A stretch of DNA of 64,000 nucleotides from the NCBI RefSeq assembly GCF_019375555.1, contig NZ_JAHXDN010000004.1, positions 372,001 through 436,000 on the forward strand. The letters run 5' to 3'. Positions 24,595 through 34,048 of this stretch are shown here, in pieces; positions within the stretch are counted from its first letter, which is position 1, and every line of letters begins with the position of its first letter. A program made the position numbers and the translations under genes. The notes beneath the pieces were generated by a model that was given only the letters and a program-made list of their open reading frames with translations, searched no databases and was not told the DNA's origin. The stretch is from Roseobacter insulae (GTDB taxonomy: Bacteria > Pseudomonadota > Alphaproteobacteria > Rhodobacterales > Rhodobacteraceae).

Positions 24595-26780
24595 CCGCGC
24601 CCCCGAACCCGCAATGCGTTCAAAGAGACTGAGATCGAAGACGTCGACATTGCCAGCGCCGCTATCAACGGTGTGGCCAGACCGGCCACCGCGAGCGGAA
24701 CCGCAACGATATTATACAACGTTGCAATTCTGAAGTTTTCGCGGATGCGCCGTGTTGCCATGCGGGCAACTGACACAGCCTCCGAGATCGGCGACAAGTC
24801 GCGCCCCAGAAGCACCATGTCAGACGCCGCCCGCGCTGCATCCAGCGCCTGCGCCGGGCTGATCGACACATGTGCCGCAGCCAGGGCCGCGGTGTCGTTC
24901 AACCCGTCGCCGACCATCAGCACCCGGCGCCCGTCGGACTTCAGCCGCTGCAGGAAGCGCGCCTTCTCCTCCGGCAACATCTCGGCATGCCAGTCTGCGA
25001 TTCTCACGGTTTGCGCAAAGCGGTCGACCGCCGAGGTCCTGTCACCGGAGAGCAGGATGACGTCGATACCCAGATCCTGAAGCCCACTAACGGTTTCAAC
25101 CGCGCCCGGGCGGTGTTTATCCTCGAACCGCAAGACTACCGCGTTGCCGGTGCCGCTATCCAAACCCGCGCAAAGCCCATCATGATCCGTCTCGATGCCA
25201 ACCCATTCGGGGCGACCGAGCCGGACGTTCGTTCTCTCGACTGTGGCCATGGTGCCGTACCCCGGCCGTTCAATCACCTCGTCCAGTGGCGTCGGCTCGA
25301 TGCCATCAGCCTGCGCCGCCTCCGCAATAGCGCGCGACAACGGATGTGCGGACGCTTTCGCCAGAGCGTAGGCCAGCCGCTGTTGCGATGCGTTCAGCGC
25401 CGACCAGTTGGTGAGACTGGGATGGCCTGTTGTCAGCGTTCCGGTCTTGTCAAAAACGACGGTGTCGACTTCGGCCAGACGCTCCAGCGCGGTGGCATTC
25501 TTGATCAACAGCCCCCGACCGAACAGCCTGCCGGATGCTGCGGTTGTCACCGCCGGCACAGCGAGGCCCAGGGCACAGGGGCAGGTGATGATCAACACCG
25601 CAGCGGCAATATTGAGAGAGACCCGCATATCCCCTGACCAGATGAGCCACCCCAGGAACGCAAGTGCCGACAGGATATGGACCCCCGGCGCATAGAGCTT
25701 GGCCGCACGATCTGCGAGCGACGTGTAGCGCGACCGCCCGCTCTCCGCAATTGCAACCAGTGCTGCCATACGCTGCAGTGACGTGTCCTGCCCCACGGCC
25801 GTTGCCCGCAGAGTCAAAGGCCCGGTGAGGTTGACCTCGCCCGCGCTCATTGCATCACCCGACCGCCGAACTTCCGGCAGCGTTTCCCCGGTCAGCATCG
25901 AGCGGTCCACCTCTGAACGTCCCTCGGTGACAATGCCATCGACAGGTGCCCGGGCACCAGGATGCACAAGGATATGGTCCCCGACCTGTAACGCAGCGAC
26001 GGATACTTCGACGGGGGTTGCGTTTTCGATCCGCCAGGCGCGCGGCACCTCAAGCGCCGTCAACTCTTCGGCGGCAGAGCGCGCCGCAGAGCGGGCGCGG
26101 GCATCAAGCCACCGCCCGGCAAGCAAGAAGAACGTCAGCGTCAAGGCGGCATCGAAATAGGCGTGATGTCCCGACAGCCAGGTTTCCCACAAAGATGTCA
26201 CCAGCGCCAAAAGGATGGCCAGGCTGATGGGCACATCCATGTTCAGGCGCCCCGCACGAAGCGCACTCCAGGCATTGCGGAAAAACGGCTGGGCGGAGAA
26301 CGCGATCGCTGGCAGAGTGATCGCAGCCGAAATCCAGTGGAAGAGGTCTCGGGTTGTATCCGTTGCACCTGACCACACGGCGACCGACAACAGCATAACG
26401 TTCATGGAGGCAAAGCCCGCCACGGCGAGACGCATGAGAAGATCGCGCGCGGCGGTGCGTGTGGCCGTTTCATTTATCGCCGCAGGATCAAGTTCGTACG
26501 CCTCGAAACCGGTGACCTCCAACCGTCGGATCAACTCCGCCGCCGTGACCTCCGGCGCGGCGTCGATCAGCGCGCGTTTCAGCGTCAGGTTGACCCGGGC
26601 CGAATGAACGCCCGGGTGCGCCGCCAGCGTTTTTTCGACGCTGGCGATGCAGTTCTGGCAATGGATTGTGGGCAGGGACAGCATCAGCCGGGCATCCGCC
26701 ACCGGCGTGCCGGTATCCTGCGTCGGCATGGCAACGCAGCCCGGGCAGGCGACAGGGGTATTTGTCACCGCGCTTGTCAC
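24591..26780 (-). CDS. ccoI: Copper-transporting P-type ATPase CcoI (FixI)
   Basis: CcoI is a P1B-type ATPase that exports Cu for insertion into the cbb3 oxidase rather than for detoxification. In the 729-residue protein, the N-terminal region has a metal-binding domain with CQNC (after an extra CPGC), followed by transmembrane helices. The metal-channel motif is CPC (TCPCALGLAVP), the phosphorylation site is DKTGTLT, and the hinge is GDGLND. Its start overlaps the ccoH stop and its stop overlaps the ccoS start. It belongs to the ccoGHIS unit. Confidence 0.96.
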   Translation of the reverse strand: MTSAVTNTPVACPGCVAMPTQDTGTPVADARLMLSLPTIHCQNCIASVEKTLAAHPGVHSARVNLTLKRALIDAAPEVTAAELIRRLEVTGFEAYELDPAAINETATRTAARDLLMRLAVAGFASMNVMLLSVAVWSGATDTTRDLFHWISAAITLPAIAFSAQPFFRNAWSALRAGRLNMDVPISLAILLALVTSLWETWLSGHHAYFDAALTLTFFLLAGRWLDARARSAARSAAEELTALEVPRAWRIENATPVEVSVAALQVGDHILVHPGARAPVDGIVTEGRSEVDRSMLTGETLPEVRRSGDAMSAGEVNLTGPLTLRATAVGQDTSLQRMAALVAIAESGRSRYTSLADRAAKLYAPGVHILSALAFLGWLIWSGDMRVSLNIAAAVLIITCPCALGLAVPAVTTAASGRLFGRGLLIKNATALERLAEVDTVVFDKTGTLTTGHPSLTNWSALNASQQRLAYALAKASAHPLSRAIAEAAQADGIEPTPLDEVIERPGYGTMATVERTNVRLGRPEWVGIETDHDGLCAGLDSGTGNAVVLRFEDKHRPGAVETVSGLQDLGIDVILLSGDRTSAVDRFAQTVRIADWHAEMLPEEKARFLQRLKSDGRRVLMVGDGLNDTAALAAAHVSISPAQALDAARAASDMVLLGRDLSPISEAVSVARMATRRIRENFRIATLYNIVAVPLAVAGLATPLIAALAMSTSSISVSLNALRVRGRG

Positions 26781-27247
26781 TTCCGCTCTCTTGGCACGTT
26801 CAGCAAAACGCGTTGCCGAAAGGCCGTTCCGTCCTTGGCCTGTGCGATCATGCGCAGGTTCCAGTTACCTTCGGCAAGGGTGGTCGAGGCGACGTAGTTC
26901 CGACCATCGAATACAAACTCCGGGCTCTGGTCATCGCGAACATGTGTTGCGCGCCCCAACGTCGCCTCCAGCGAGGCGACATCGACCGGGTCGCCGTTTT
27001 TATCCGTGATCGACAGGATTACCTCGCCACCGCGCGCCTGCGCGGAAACCGACCAGCCTAAACCGGTCTGGGCTTCGCGATCCCGGTCGAAGTGCTGGCT
27101 GGCGACATAGGAGTTCTTCACCTCCAGCCCGGGGAACGTTTTCACGGCGCTGTAGGCCAGCAGCAGATTGACCCCGATGATGACCGTGAAGGCCGAGACA
27201 AACATGATGGCGACATGCCGACCTGTAAGTTGTCGTGCTGGGGTCAT
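26777..27247 (-). CDS. ccoH: cbb3 oxidase assembly protein CcoH (FixH)
   Basis: This 156-residue protein has one N-terminal helix (about residues 12-35, AIMFVSAFTVIIGVNLLLAY) and a periplasmic domain, the FixH layout. In this family it stabilises the cbb3 complex and works with CcoI. Four-base ATGA overlaps join it to ccoG upstream and ccoI downstream. No metal motif is visible, as expected. Confidence 0.92.
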   Translation of the reverse strand: MTPARQLTGRHVAIMFVSAFTVIIGVNLLLAYSAVKTFPGLEVKNSYVASQHFDRDREAQTGLGWSVSAQARGGEVILSITDKNGDPVDVASLEATLGRATHVRDDQSPEFVFDGRNYVASTTLAEGNWNLRMIAQAKDGTAFRQRVLLNVPRERK

Positions 27248-28677
27248 TGGGCATCTCCTTTTCCGGTAAAGCTGCTGTCACGGTAGGCGCGATCCCCGGT
27301 CGTCAGGTCCTCGACCCAGAAACGAACCTGCGTGCGCGCCGCATCGGCAGGGTCCGAGCCCGGAGGAGCAATGACATAGACCCGTTGCAGGTGTGACGTA
27401 TCGGCCTCCACAGGCACCGAAGCGTAGGGTGTGCCCTCCAGCTGGATGCGCAGCGCCGGATCACCCTTGGCAAAAATCCGGAACAGGCGTTCGTCGTTAT
27501 TCTTGTTGCGCAGGCGAATATCATAGGTATTGCGGATCGACCCGTCCGAGAGGGTTACGAAGGTCGGATTGCGAACCGGTGCCACCGTCATTTCGATGTC
27601 CGCCCGGATGAACAAGGCGACGATCAGCGCGACCCCAACCCCGCCCCACAGGGCGGTATAGAGCAAGGTGCGCGGGCGAAACACATGCCGCCATGTCGGG
27701 CGGGGCGGATTGCCGTCGCGCTCCAGCGATTCATCCGAAAGCGCGATGTAGTCAATCAGCCCACGCGGTTTGCCGATCCGCTCCATCACATCGTCACAGG
27801 CATCAATGCACAGCGCACAGGTAATGCATTCCATCTGCTGACCGTCGCGGATGTCGATGCCCATCGGGCATACGTTGACGCAGGCCATGCAGTCGATGCA
27901 GTCGCCCATCGGTTGGGTTTTGGCCTCCTGGCTGTGTTTGCGCGGCTCGCCGCGCCAGTCTCGATACGCCACAGTCAGGGTGTCTTCGTCCATCATGGCG
28001 GCCTGGATGCGCGGCCACGGGCAGGCGTAAATGCAGATCTGCTCGCGCATGAAGCCGCCGAAAACGAATGTCGTCGCGGTCAGGATAGCGACCGTGATAT
28101 AGGCCACCGCATGCGCCTGACCTGTAAAGAGATCGACCATCAGTGTCGGGGCATCCGCAAAGTAGAACACCCAGGCACCGCCGGTGGCCACGGCAATAAG
28201 CAACCACAATACCCATTTCGTCAGCCGCAAACGCAGCTTGCGCGCGTCCATTTTCTGCTGACGGTGCAACCGCAGACGGGCGTTGCGATCACCTTCCACC
28301 CAGCGTTCAACCAGAATGAACAGGTCCGTCCAGACGGTTTGAGGACAGGCATACCCACACCAGACACGGCCAAGCGCAGAGGTAAACAGGAAAAGACCCA
28401 GACCCGCCATGATCAGCAGACCGGCCACGAAATAGAACTCGTGGCTCCAGATCTCGATCCAGAAGAAGTAGAAGCGCCGGTTGGCCAGGTCGAGCAACAC
28501 AGCCTGGTCCGGCAGGTTCGGCCCCCTGTCCCATCTGATCCATGGGATCAGGTAGTAAATACCCAGTGTGACCGCGAGGATCACCCATTTCAGGTTGCGA
28601 AACGGGCCGGTGACGCGGCGCGGGAAAATTGGTTCGCGGGCAGCGTAGAGGCTGGGTGGCGGAGCTTGATCGGTCAC
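27244..28677 (-). CDS. ccoG: Cytochrome c oxidase accessory protein CcoG (RdxA/FixG)
   Basis: CcoG is a membrane iron-sulfur protein, reported to act as a Cu(II) reductase for cbb3 assembly. The 477-residue protein has several transmembrane helices, CGYACP and CIYACP motifs, and a two-cluster ferredoxin section with CIDCMACVNVCP and CITCALCIDAC. The C-terminal third is an Ig-like periplasmic domain. I take GTG 28677 as the start, since AAGGA lies five bases upstream and the protein then begins like known CcoG sequences; the frame is open further upstream. It is 82 bases after ccoP, with an inverted repeat in between. Confidence 0.94.
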   Translation of the reverse strand: MTDQAPPPSLYAAREPIFPRRVTGPFRNLKWVILAVTLGIYYLIPWIRWDRGPNLPDQAVLLDLANRRFYFFWIEIWSHEFYFVAGLLIMAGLGLFLFTSALGRVWCGYACPQTVWTDLFILVERWVEGDRNARLRLHRQQKMDARKLRLRLTKWVLWLLIAVATGGAWVFYFADAPTLMVDLFTGQAHAVAYITVAILTATTFVFGGFMREQICIYACPWPRIQAAMMDEDTLTVAYRDWRGEPRKHSQEAKTQPMGDCIDCMACVNVCPMGIDIRDGQQMECITCALCIDACDDVMERIGKPRGLIDYIALSDESLERDGNPPRPTWRHVFRPRTLLYTALWGGVGVALIVALFIRADIEMTVAPVRNPTFVTLSDGSIRNTYDIRLRNKNNDERLFRIFAKGDPALRIQLEGTPYASVPVEADTSHLQRVYVIAPPGSDPADAARTQVRFWVEDLTTGDRAYRDSSFTGKGDAQ

Positions 28678-28700
28678 GGCGGTCCTTGCGGTTTGGGTCT

Positions 28701-28732
28701 GGTGCTGTCGTGTCCATTCCGACGACAGCACC
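28701..28732. repeat. Inverted repeat between ccoP and ccoG
   Basis: GGTGCTGTCG (28701-28710) is matched exactly by CGACAGCACC (28723-28732), with a 12-base loop. No T-run follows on either strand. It could be an mRNA processing or stability hairpin separating ccoNOQP from ccoGHIS, which are needed in very different amounts. Confidence 0.6.
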
Positions 28733-28759
28733 CTACCACACATGATGGAGCCAGCGGAG

Positions 28760-29623
28760 TTACTCGCCTCCGCCCAACTGGTGCACATAGAGCGCTACTG
28801 CCCTGATCTGTGCCTCCGACAATCGCTGTGTCCAAGGTGGCATAACGCCAAAGCGACTATAGGTCACAGTTTCGGTCAGCGCTTCGACGTCACCGCCATA
28901 AAGCCAGATCGCATCCGCAAGGTTCGGGGCACCCTGCTCGCGATCACCCATGCCGTTTTCACCGTGGCACGCAGAACAATTATCGGCGAAAACCTCCGCA
29001 CCCGGTCCGGCCAGCGCGGGGTCGGCCTCGCTTCCGGACAGTTCGAGAACGTAGTTCACAACCTGCTCAATTTCCTCGTTTTCCAAAATCTCGCCAAAGG
29101 CGGGCATTTCGGAATAGCGCGCGTCATCGTCTTCTTCATTGCGGATACCGTGGGAAATCGTGGCATGTATTGCTTCGATATCCCCACCCCAGAGCCAGTC
29201 GTCATCCAGCAGGTTCGGATAGCCGGGAAAACCAGCCGCACCAGACCCGTGGCACTGCGCGCACCATGTGCGGAAAACCGCCGCCCCGGCTGAGACCGCG
29301 TAGCCGTTCAACTCGGCATTGGCGGAAATCTCGGTCAGTTCGGCAGAGGCCAGCTGCGCGTTGATGCCCGCGTTGGCCTCCTCGGCAGCGGCGATCTCCT
29401 CGGCAACCTCGGCACGGGTGGAGTAGCCCAGCAAGCCCGCCGTCGCGGAGGACACAAGCGGCCATGCAGGGTAGGCGATAGTGTAGGCGACCCCCCAGAC
29501 GATGGTCGCGTAGAATGTCCACAACCACCAGCGTGGCATCGGGTTGTCAAATTCTTCGATCCCGTCCCAGCTGTGGCCGGTGGTGTTTGGATCGCCCTCT
29601 TGCTTCGGGGGTATCTTGCTCAT
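28760..29623 (-). CDS. ccoP: cbb3 oxidase di-haem cytochrome c subunit CcoP
   Basis: CcoP (287 residues) accepts electrons from soluble or membrane cytochrome c and passes them to CcoO/CcoN. One N-terminal transmembrane helix lies at about 31-58. Two c-type haem sites follow: CAQCH at 121-125 and CSACH at 216-220. The N-terminal [11 protein letters not shown] motif is typical. Its ATG overlaps the ccoQ stop. Followed by the ccoP/ccoG inverted repeat. Confidence 0.97.
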   Translation of the reverse strand: MSKIPPKQEGDPNTTGHSWDGIEEFDNPMPRWWLWTFYATIVWGVAYTIAYPAWPLVSSATAGLLGYSTRAEVAEEIAAAEEANAGINAQLASAELTEISANAELNGYAVSAGAAVFRTWCAQCHGSGAAGFPGYPNLLDDDWLWGGDIEAIHATISHGIRNEEDDDARYSEMPAFGEILENEEIEQVVNYVLELSGSEADPALAGPGAEVFADNCSACHGENGMGDREQGAPNLADAIWLYGGDVEALTETVTYSRFGVMPPWTQRLSEAQIRAVALYVHQLGGGE

Positions 29624-29805
29624 TTCGGTGCCTCCTGATCTGGGGCTGGTCTGTCTTCGTGTCGGAAAGGAATATTGGCCGTATCGCTATGGATCTTGCG
29701 GCTGCCGGGGCGAAAGACCCAGATCATCATGCCGATAAAGATGAGGAACAGCACCAACAGCATCCAGCTATCCGCGAATTCGCGCAGGAGAGAATATGTT
29801 TCCAT
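29620..29805 (-). CDS. ccoQ: cbb3 oxidase small subunit CcoQ
   Basis: This 61-residue single-helix protein ([18 protein letters not shown], about residues 14-31) has a charged tail, matching CcoQ, which stabilises the oxidase. The start is 11 bases after the ccoO stop, and the stop overlaps the ccoP start. The order N-O-Q-P is standard. Confidence 0.93.
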   Translation of the reverse strand: METYSLLREFADSWMLLVLFLIFIGMMIWVFRPGSRKIHSDTANIPFRHEDRPAPDQEAPK

Positions 29806-29816
29806 CGTCGCCTCCT

Positions 29817-30542
29817 CTAACGGTTTGCATCTGGGGTGAAGGTCGAGAAATCAACCAATGTGCCCAGCATTTGCAGGTAGGCGATCAGCGCATCCGCCTC
29901 TGATGTGCCGGGCTGACCGTCAAAGTTGCGCACCTGCGCCCCGGGATAACGCTCAAGCATGTCGTCGTAATCGCTGTCGGGATCGGCCTGCGCCCGGAAA
30001 TCCGCAGAGGCCGCCTGGATCATCTCGTCGGTGTAGGGAACACCAACCAGCGCGTGCGTTTTCAGCAGGTCGGCCACATGGTCGCTGTCCACAAGCTTGC
30101 GCTCCAGAAACCCGTATTTCGGCATGATCGATTCCGGCACAACCGACTGTGGATCGCGCAAATGGTCGAGGTGCCAGTCATCGGAATACCGCCCGCCGAC
30201 CCGCGCCAGATCCGGCCCGGTCCGCTTGGACCCCCATTGGAACGGGTGATCATACATGGATTCCGCGGCCAGAGAGTAGTGACCGTAGCGTTCCACCTCG
30301 TCACGCATCGGGCGGATCATCTGGCTGTGGCACACGTAACAGCCTTCGCGGATGTAGATGTCCCTACCCGTGAGCTCCAGGGGTGAGTATGGGCGCATGC
30401 CTTCCACCTTCTCGATCGTGTTCTCGAGATAGAAGAGCGGCACGATCTGCACCAGCCCGCCAATCGAGACAACCAGAAAGCTGAGGATCAACAGCAGAGA
30501 GGCATTGGTTTCGATGAACTTGTGTTTCTTGAGGATCGACAT
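29817..30542 (-). CDS. ccoO: cbb3 oxidase mono-haem cytochrome c subunit CcoO
   Basis: CcoO (241 residues) is membrane-anchored by one N-terminal helix (about residues 14-34) and carries one c-type haem at CYVCH (68-72). It passes electrons from CcoP to the CcoN haems. It begins 11 bases after ccoN. The [14 protein letters not shown] segment is strongly conserved in the family. Confidence 0.97.
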   Translation of the reverse strand: MSILKKHKFIETNASLLLILSFLVVSIGGLVQIVPLFYLENTIEKVEGMRPYSPLELTGRDIYIREGCYVCHSQMIRPMRDEVERYGHYSLAAESMYDHPFQWGSKRTGPDLARVGGRYSDDWHLDHLRDPQSVVPESIMPKYGFLERKLVDSDHVADLLKTHALVGVPYTDEMIQAASADFRAQADPDSDYDDMLERYPGAQVRNFDGQPGTSEADALIAYLQMLGTLVDFSTFTPDANR

Positions 30543-30553
30543 CGCGGGCCCCC

Positions 30554-32167
30554 TTATTCAGCGGGGACGGCTGTGCCGAGGGACGCCTTGGCAGGCGCCG
30601 CACGGACAGTCATCCACAGGTTGTAGCACATGATGGCGGCACCAGCGAGGAACATGACCCCGCCCAGACCCCGGACCACATACATCGGGAACTTCGCGCT
30701 GACGGTGTCGGCAAAGCTGTTCACGAGGAAACCATTGGCGTCGACTTCACGCCACATCAGGCCCTCCATGATACCAGTCACCCACATCGAGGCGGCGTAA
30801 AGCACGATACCAATGGTGGCGAGCCAGAAGTGCCAGCTGACGAGGCTCAGGCTGTAGAGCCGCTCGCGTTTCCACAGCACCGGCACGAGGTAGTAGAGCG
30901 CGCCGAAGGTCACCAGACCGTTCCAGCCAAGAGCACCGGAGTGCACGTGCCCGATTGTCCAGTCAGTATAATGCGACAGGGAGTTGACCGCGCGGATGGA
31001 CATCATCGGCCCCTCGAAGGTGGACATGCCGTAGAATGCCAGCGACGTGACCATCATCCGCAACACCGGGTCGGTGCGCAGCTTGTCCCAGGCGCCTTGC
31101 AGCGTCATCAGGCCGTTGATCATACCGCCCCAGCTGGGCATCCACAGGATGATCGAGAAGACCATGCCGAGCGTCGATGCCCAGTCGGGGAGAGCGGTGT
31201 AATGCAGGTGGTGCGGACCGGCCCAGATATAGAGGAAGATCAGGGCCCAGAAGTGAATGATGCTGAGCTTGTAGCTGAACACGGGGCGTTCGGCCTGCTT
31301 CGGCACGAAGTAATACATCATGCCCAGAAAACCCGCTGTCAGGAAGAAGCCCACGGCATTGTGGCCATACCACCATTGTACCATCGCATCCTGCACGCCG
31401 GAAAAGACCTGAACCGATTTGCTGCCCCAGATGGACACCGGTATCGAGATGTTATTGACGATATGCAGCATCGCCACGGTCACGATGAAGGCAAGGTAGA
31501 ACCAGTTGGCCACGTAGATATGCGGCTCTTTACGCTTCACGATCGTGCCCAGGAAGACGGCCAGGTAAGCGACCCAGACAATGGTCAGCCAGATGTCGAC
31601 ATACCATTCGGGCTCCGCGTATTCCTTGGACTGGGTGCCGCCCAGCAAATAGCCGGTCGCGGCAAGCACGATAAAGAGCTGATAGCCCCAGAACACGAAC
31701 CACCCAAGATTGCCCCCCCAGAGCCGTGCCGCTGATGTACGCTGCACGACATAGAAGGAGGTAGCGATCAAGGCATTGCCACCGAAGGCAAAAATCACCG
31801 CTGACGTATGCAGCGGCCGCAACCTGCCGAAGTTGGCGTAGCCCTCGGCCCATTCGAAGTTAAGAACGGGAAAGGCCAGCTGGAACGCGATGACCACGCC
31901 CACGAGAAAACCGACAACGCCCCAGAACGCAGTGGCGATGACGCCCGCGCGCACGACGCTGTCAAAATACTCGTTGCTCGGTGTCGGCACAGTTGGCTCA
32001 TCTATTGCGCGCAGGGTTGTCAGAAACAACCCCGCCGCCACGATCATGAAGATGACCATATGGACCTGGTACGCAACGTCGCGCGCATAGCTTGCGGCGA
32101 TCATTGCCATCAATGTCGCAAGCGCCAGGACCACCAGCTTTACGTAATTTAGTGTTCCGGTATTCAT
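30554..32167 (-). CDS. ccoN: cbb3 oxidase catalytic subunit CcoN
   Basis: CcoN (537 residues) is the proton-pumping haem-copper subunit with high O2 affinity, holding haem b and the b3-CuB site. It has about 12 hydrophobic helices. His-rich motifs are visible in [28 protein letters not shown] and the C-terminal [14 protein letters not shown], matching CuB and haem ligands. The ATG at 32167 is preferred over the longer frame because GGAG is directly upstream. A perfect FNR box lies 91 bases upstream, shared with the divergent usp gene, so induction under low oxygen by FnrL is expected. Confidence 0.97.
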   Translation of the reverse strand: MNTGTLNYVKLVVLALATLMAMIAASYARDVAYQVHMVIFMIVAAGLFLTTLRAIDEPTVPTPSNEYFDSVVRAGVIATAFWGVVGFLVGVVIAFQLAFPVLNFEWAEGYANFGRLRPLHTSAVIFAFGGNALIATSFYVVQRTSAARLWGGNLGWFVFWGYQLFIVLAATGYLLGGTQSKEYAEPEWYVDIWLTIVWVAYLAVFLGTIVKRKEPHIYVANWFYLAFIVTVAMLHIVNNISIPVSIWGSKSVQVFSGVQDAMVQWWYGHNAVGFFLTAGFLGMMYYFVPKQAERPVFSYKLSIIHFWALIFLYIWAGPHHLHYTALPDWASTLGMVFSIILWMPSWGGMINGLMTLQGAWDKLRTDPVLRMMVTSLAFYGMSTFEGPMMSIRAVNSLSHYTDWTIGHVHSGALGWNGLVTFGALYYLVPVLWKRERLYSLSLVSWHFWLATIGIVLYAASMWVTGIMEGLMWREVDANGFLVNSFADTVSAKFPMYVVRGLGGVMFLAGAAIMCYNLWMTVRAAPAKASLGTAVPAE

Positions 32168-32257
32168 CACTCCGGTTTCCCTTCCGGTTGTCCGCACGCG
32201 AGGCGCACGGATGTTCGTGGTATTGCCGGGTTTTGCCCTGCAACACAGCACCGCGCT

Positions 32258-32271
32258 TTGATCTGCATCAA
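32258..32271. promoter_or_regulatory. FNR box between ccoN and universal stress gene
   Basis: TTGATCTGCATCAA matches TTGAT-N4-ATCAA exactly. The two divergent start codons (32167 and 32364) are each about 97-99 bases from its centre. FnrL, encoded 1 kb away, is the likely regulator of both genes. Confidence 0.9.
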
Positions 32272-32363
32272 GCAACGCGGGCAATTTGGCTGACACCGAT
32301 CAAAGCCGGTGCACGCAGGGCGAGTATGATACCGAACAGACTGATTTGGAAAGGATTAGGATC

Positions 32364-33200
32364 ATGCCCTACAAAACGATTTTCACCGCCATGACCTCCT
32401 TCGCCTCCAATAAAGCCGCTCTCGAACAGGCGGCCTCTCTCGCTGAAGTGCACGACGCGCATCTTGAAGTGATGTGTCTGGGTATCGACCGGTCCCGGAG
32501 CAACTATTACGAAGTGGGTGCCAATGCGGTCATCATGCAGGCCGCCATCGAAGAAGCGTACACCAAGGCCGAGGTCGTCAAAGACGATGTTTCGTCATGG
32601 CTGGAGAGTTCAAAACTGCGCTGGAACGCCTCGAATGCCGTGGCAACACTTGCAGACGTGGGGCGCCCGCTGGCCCGGGGTGCACGATTCGCCGACCTAT
32701 GCGTTGTTGCGCTGCCCTACCGCGATGAAAGCTGCGCAGAAGACACCATGATTCTGGAAACTATGCTGTTTGATGCGGCCTGCCCGACGGTGGTTGTGCC
32801 GGATGCGGCCGTGCAGGCACGGCCCGAAAGCGTGGTGATCGGCTGGAACGAAAGCGCCGAAGCCCTGCGGGCCGTGCGCGCGGCGATGCCCATTCTCGCT
32901 GCCGCGACAGAGGTGCATATCGCCATCATCGATCCACCCGAGCATGCAGCAGATCGTTCCGACCCCGGAGGGGCGCTTGCGGTCATGCTGTCCCGTCACG
33001 GGGTGCATTGTGACATTCAGGTCATGTCCCGTGGCGGAGCAAAGATCAGCGAAAGGCTGCAGCGCCACGTCACCGAAACCAATTCGCAGATGCTGGTAAT
33101 GGGGGGATATGGTCATTCCCGGTTCCGCGAGGCGGTCCTGGGTGGTGCCACCCGGGAAATGCTGGAACATTCAAAAGTTCCGGTGTTCATGGCCCACTGA
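32364..33200 (+). CDS. Universal stress protein, tandem UspA type
   Basis: This 278-residue cytosolic protein has two Usp-like halves; the C-terminal half has the nucleotide-binding-like motif MLVMGGYGHSRFREAVLGG near its end. The start at 32364 follows AGGA; the frame is open further upstream into the FNR box region. It is divergent from ccoN with the shared FNR box, a common arrangement in this group, so it is probably induced at low oxygen. The function is unspecified stress protection. Confidence 0.88.
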   Translation: MPYKTIFTAMTSFASNKAALEQAASLAEVHDAHLEVMCLGIDRSRSNYYEVGANAVIMQAAIEEAYTKAEVVKDDVSSWLESSKLRWNASNAVATLADVGRPLARGARFADLCVVALPYRDESCAEDTMILETMLFDAACPTVVVPDAAVQARPESVVIGWNESAEALRAVRAAMPILAAATEVHIAIIDPPEHAADRSDPGGALAVMLSRHGVHCDIQVMSRGGAKISERLQRHVTETNSQMLVMGGYGHSRFREAVLGGATREMLEHSKVPVFMAH

Positions 33201-33239
33201 AGGGCCGTGGCGGGCGATGGCGGATCAGGGGACTTCCCG

Positions 33240-33983
33240 TTAAGTCAGGAAGCCGCCATCGCTATCGTCACCTGCTTCGAACAGCAGTTTGTCCATGTCC
33301 GGCACGCTAATGCGCCGTTTCCCCGACAGGGCAATCACGCCATCGCGCTTGAGCGCTGACATCTGGCGACTGACCGTTTCCAGCGTCAGGCCCAGATAGT
33401 CGGCCATTGCCTCGCGTGTCAGCGGCAGTTCGAAGGTCAGCGCTTTTCCGGGGTTGGATGTGCTAAAGGCAGCGTCCCGACGCGCGATGATAGAGAGCAG
33501 GCTGGCAATTTTCTCGCGTGCCGTTTTGCGCCCCAGTACCAGCATCCATTCCCGCGCCGCATCGAGTTCGTCCAATGTCATTTCCAACAGCCGCTGCGCC
33601 ACGTGCGGCGTGGTGTCCATCATCTGCTCAAAGGGCTTTCGCCGAAAACAGCACATCATCAGGTCCGACGTCGCGGTAACCGTGTAGGTGGCAACGCTGC
33701 GGCCCGGGCGACCCACGAAGTCGGACGGCAGCAACAGTCCGACCATCTGGGTACGGCCGTCTTCCATGGTCTGCGTAAGTGACGCAACACCGGACACGAC
33801 AGAGGCCACAAAGTCCATGTGATCTCCTGCCCACAACACGGGCTGACCGGCACTGAAGCTCCTGTAATACTTGATGTCCTCCAGCAACGCCAATTCGTCA
33901 CTGTCGCACTTGGCGCAAACCGCACGATGCCGGATCGGGCAGTCCGAACAGTTTTTGAAGGCTGGCGATGCCATGTGCTGCAT
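33240..33983 (-). CDS. fnrL: FnrL, oxygen-sensing CRP/FNR regulator
   Basis: FnrL (247 residues) senses oxygen through a [4Fe-4S] cluster and activates or represses genes with TTGAT-N4-ATCAA sites. Candidate ligands are Cys15, Cys23 and Cys26 (with Cys12 nearby) and Cys111 or Cys112. A cyclic-nucleotide-type beta-barrel follows at about 40-130, and the helix-turn-helix has the recognition segment LTLETVSRQM, whose Glu/Ser/Arg pattern is the FNR type. Start 33983 has GAGGA upstream. The gene is divergent from hemN with a near-perfect FNR box between them, suggesting autoregulation. Confidence 0.96.
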   Translation of the reverse strand: MQHMASPAFKNCSDCPIRHRAVCAKCDSDELALLEDIKYYRSFSAGQPVLWAGDHMDFVASVVSGVASLTQTMEDGRTQMVGLLLPSDFVGRPGRSVATYTVTATSDLMMCCFRRKPFEQMMDTTPHVAQRLLEMTLDELDAAREWMLVLGRKTAREKIASLLSIIARRDAAFSTSNPGKALTFELPLTREAMADYLGLTLETVSRQMSALKRDGVIALSGKRRISVPDMDKLLFEAGDDSDGGFLT

Positions 33984-34000
33984 AGATGCGGTCCTCTTTT

Positions 34001-34014
34001 TTGATCTGTGTCAA
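34001..34014. promoter_or_regulatory. FNR box between fnrL and hemN
   Basis: TTGATCTGTGTCAA matches the FNR consensus at nine of ten defined positions. It lies 18 bases before the fnrL start and 35 bases before the hemN start, so it can govern hemN and fnrL itself. Confidence 0.85.
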
Positions 34015-34048
34015 AGCGGTCTGTCTGCCCGCTCTTTATGCCAACACT

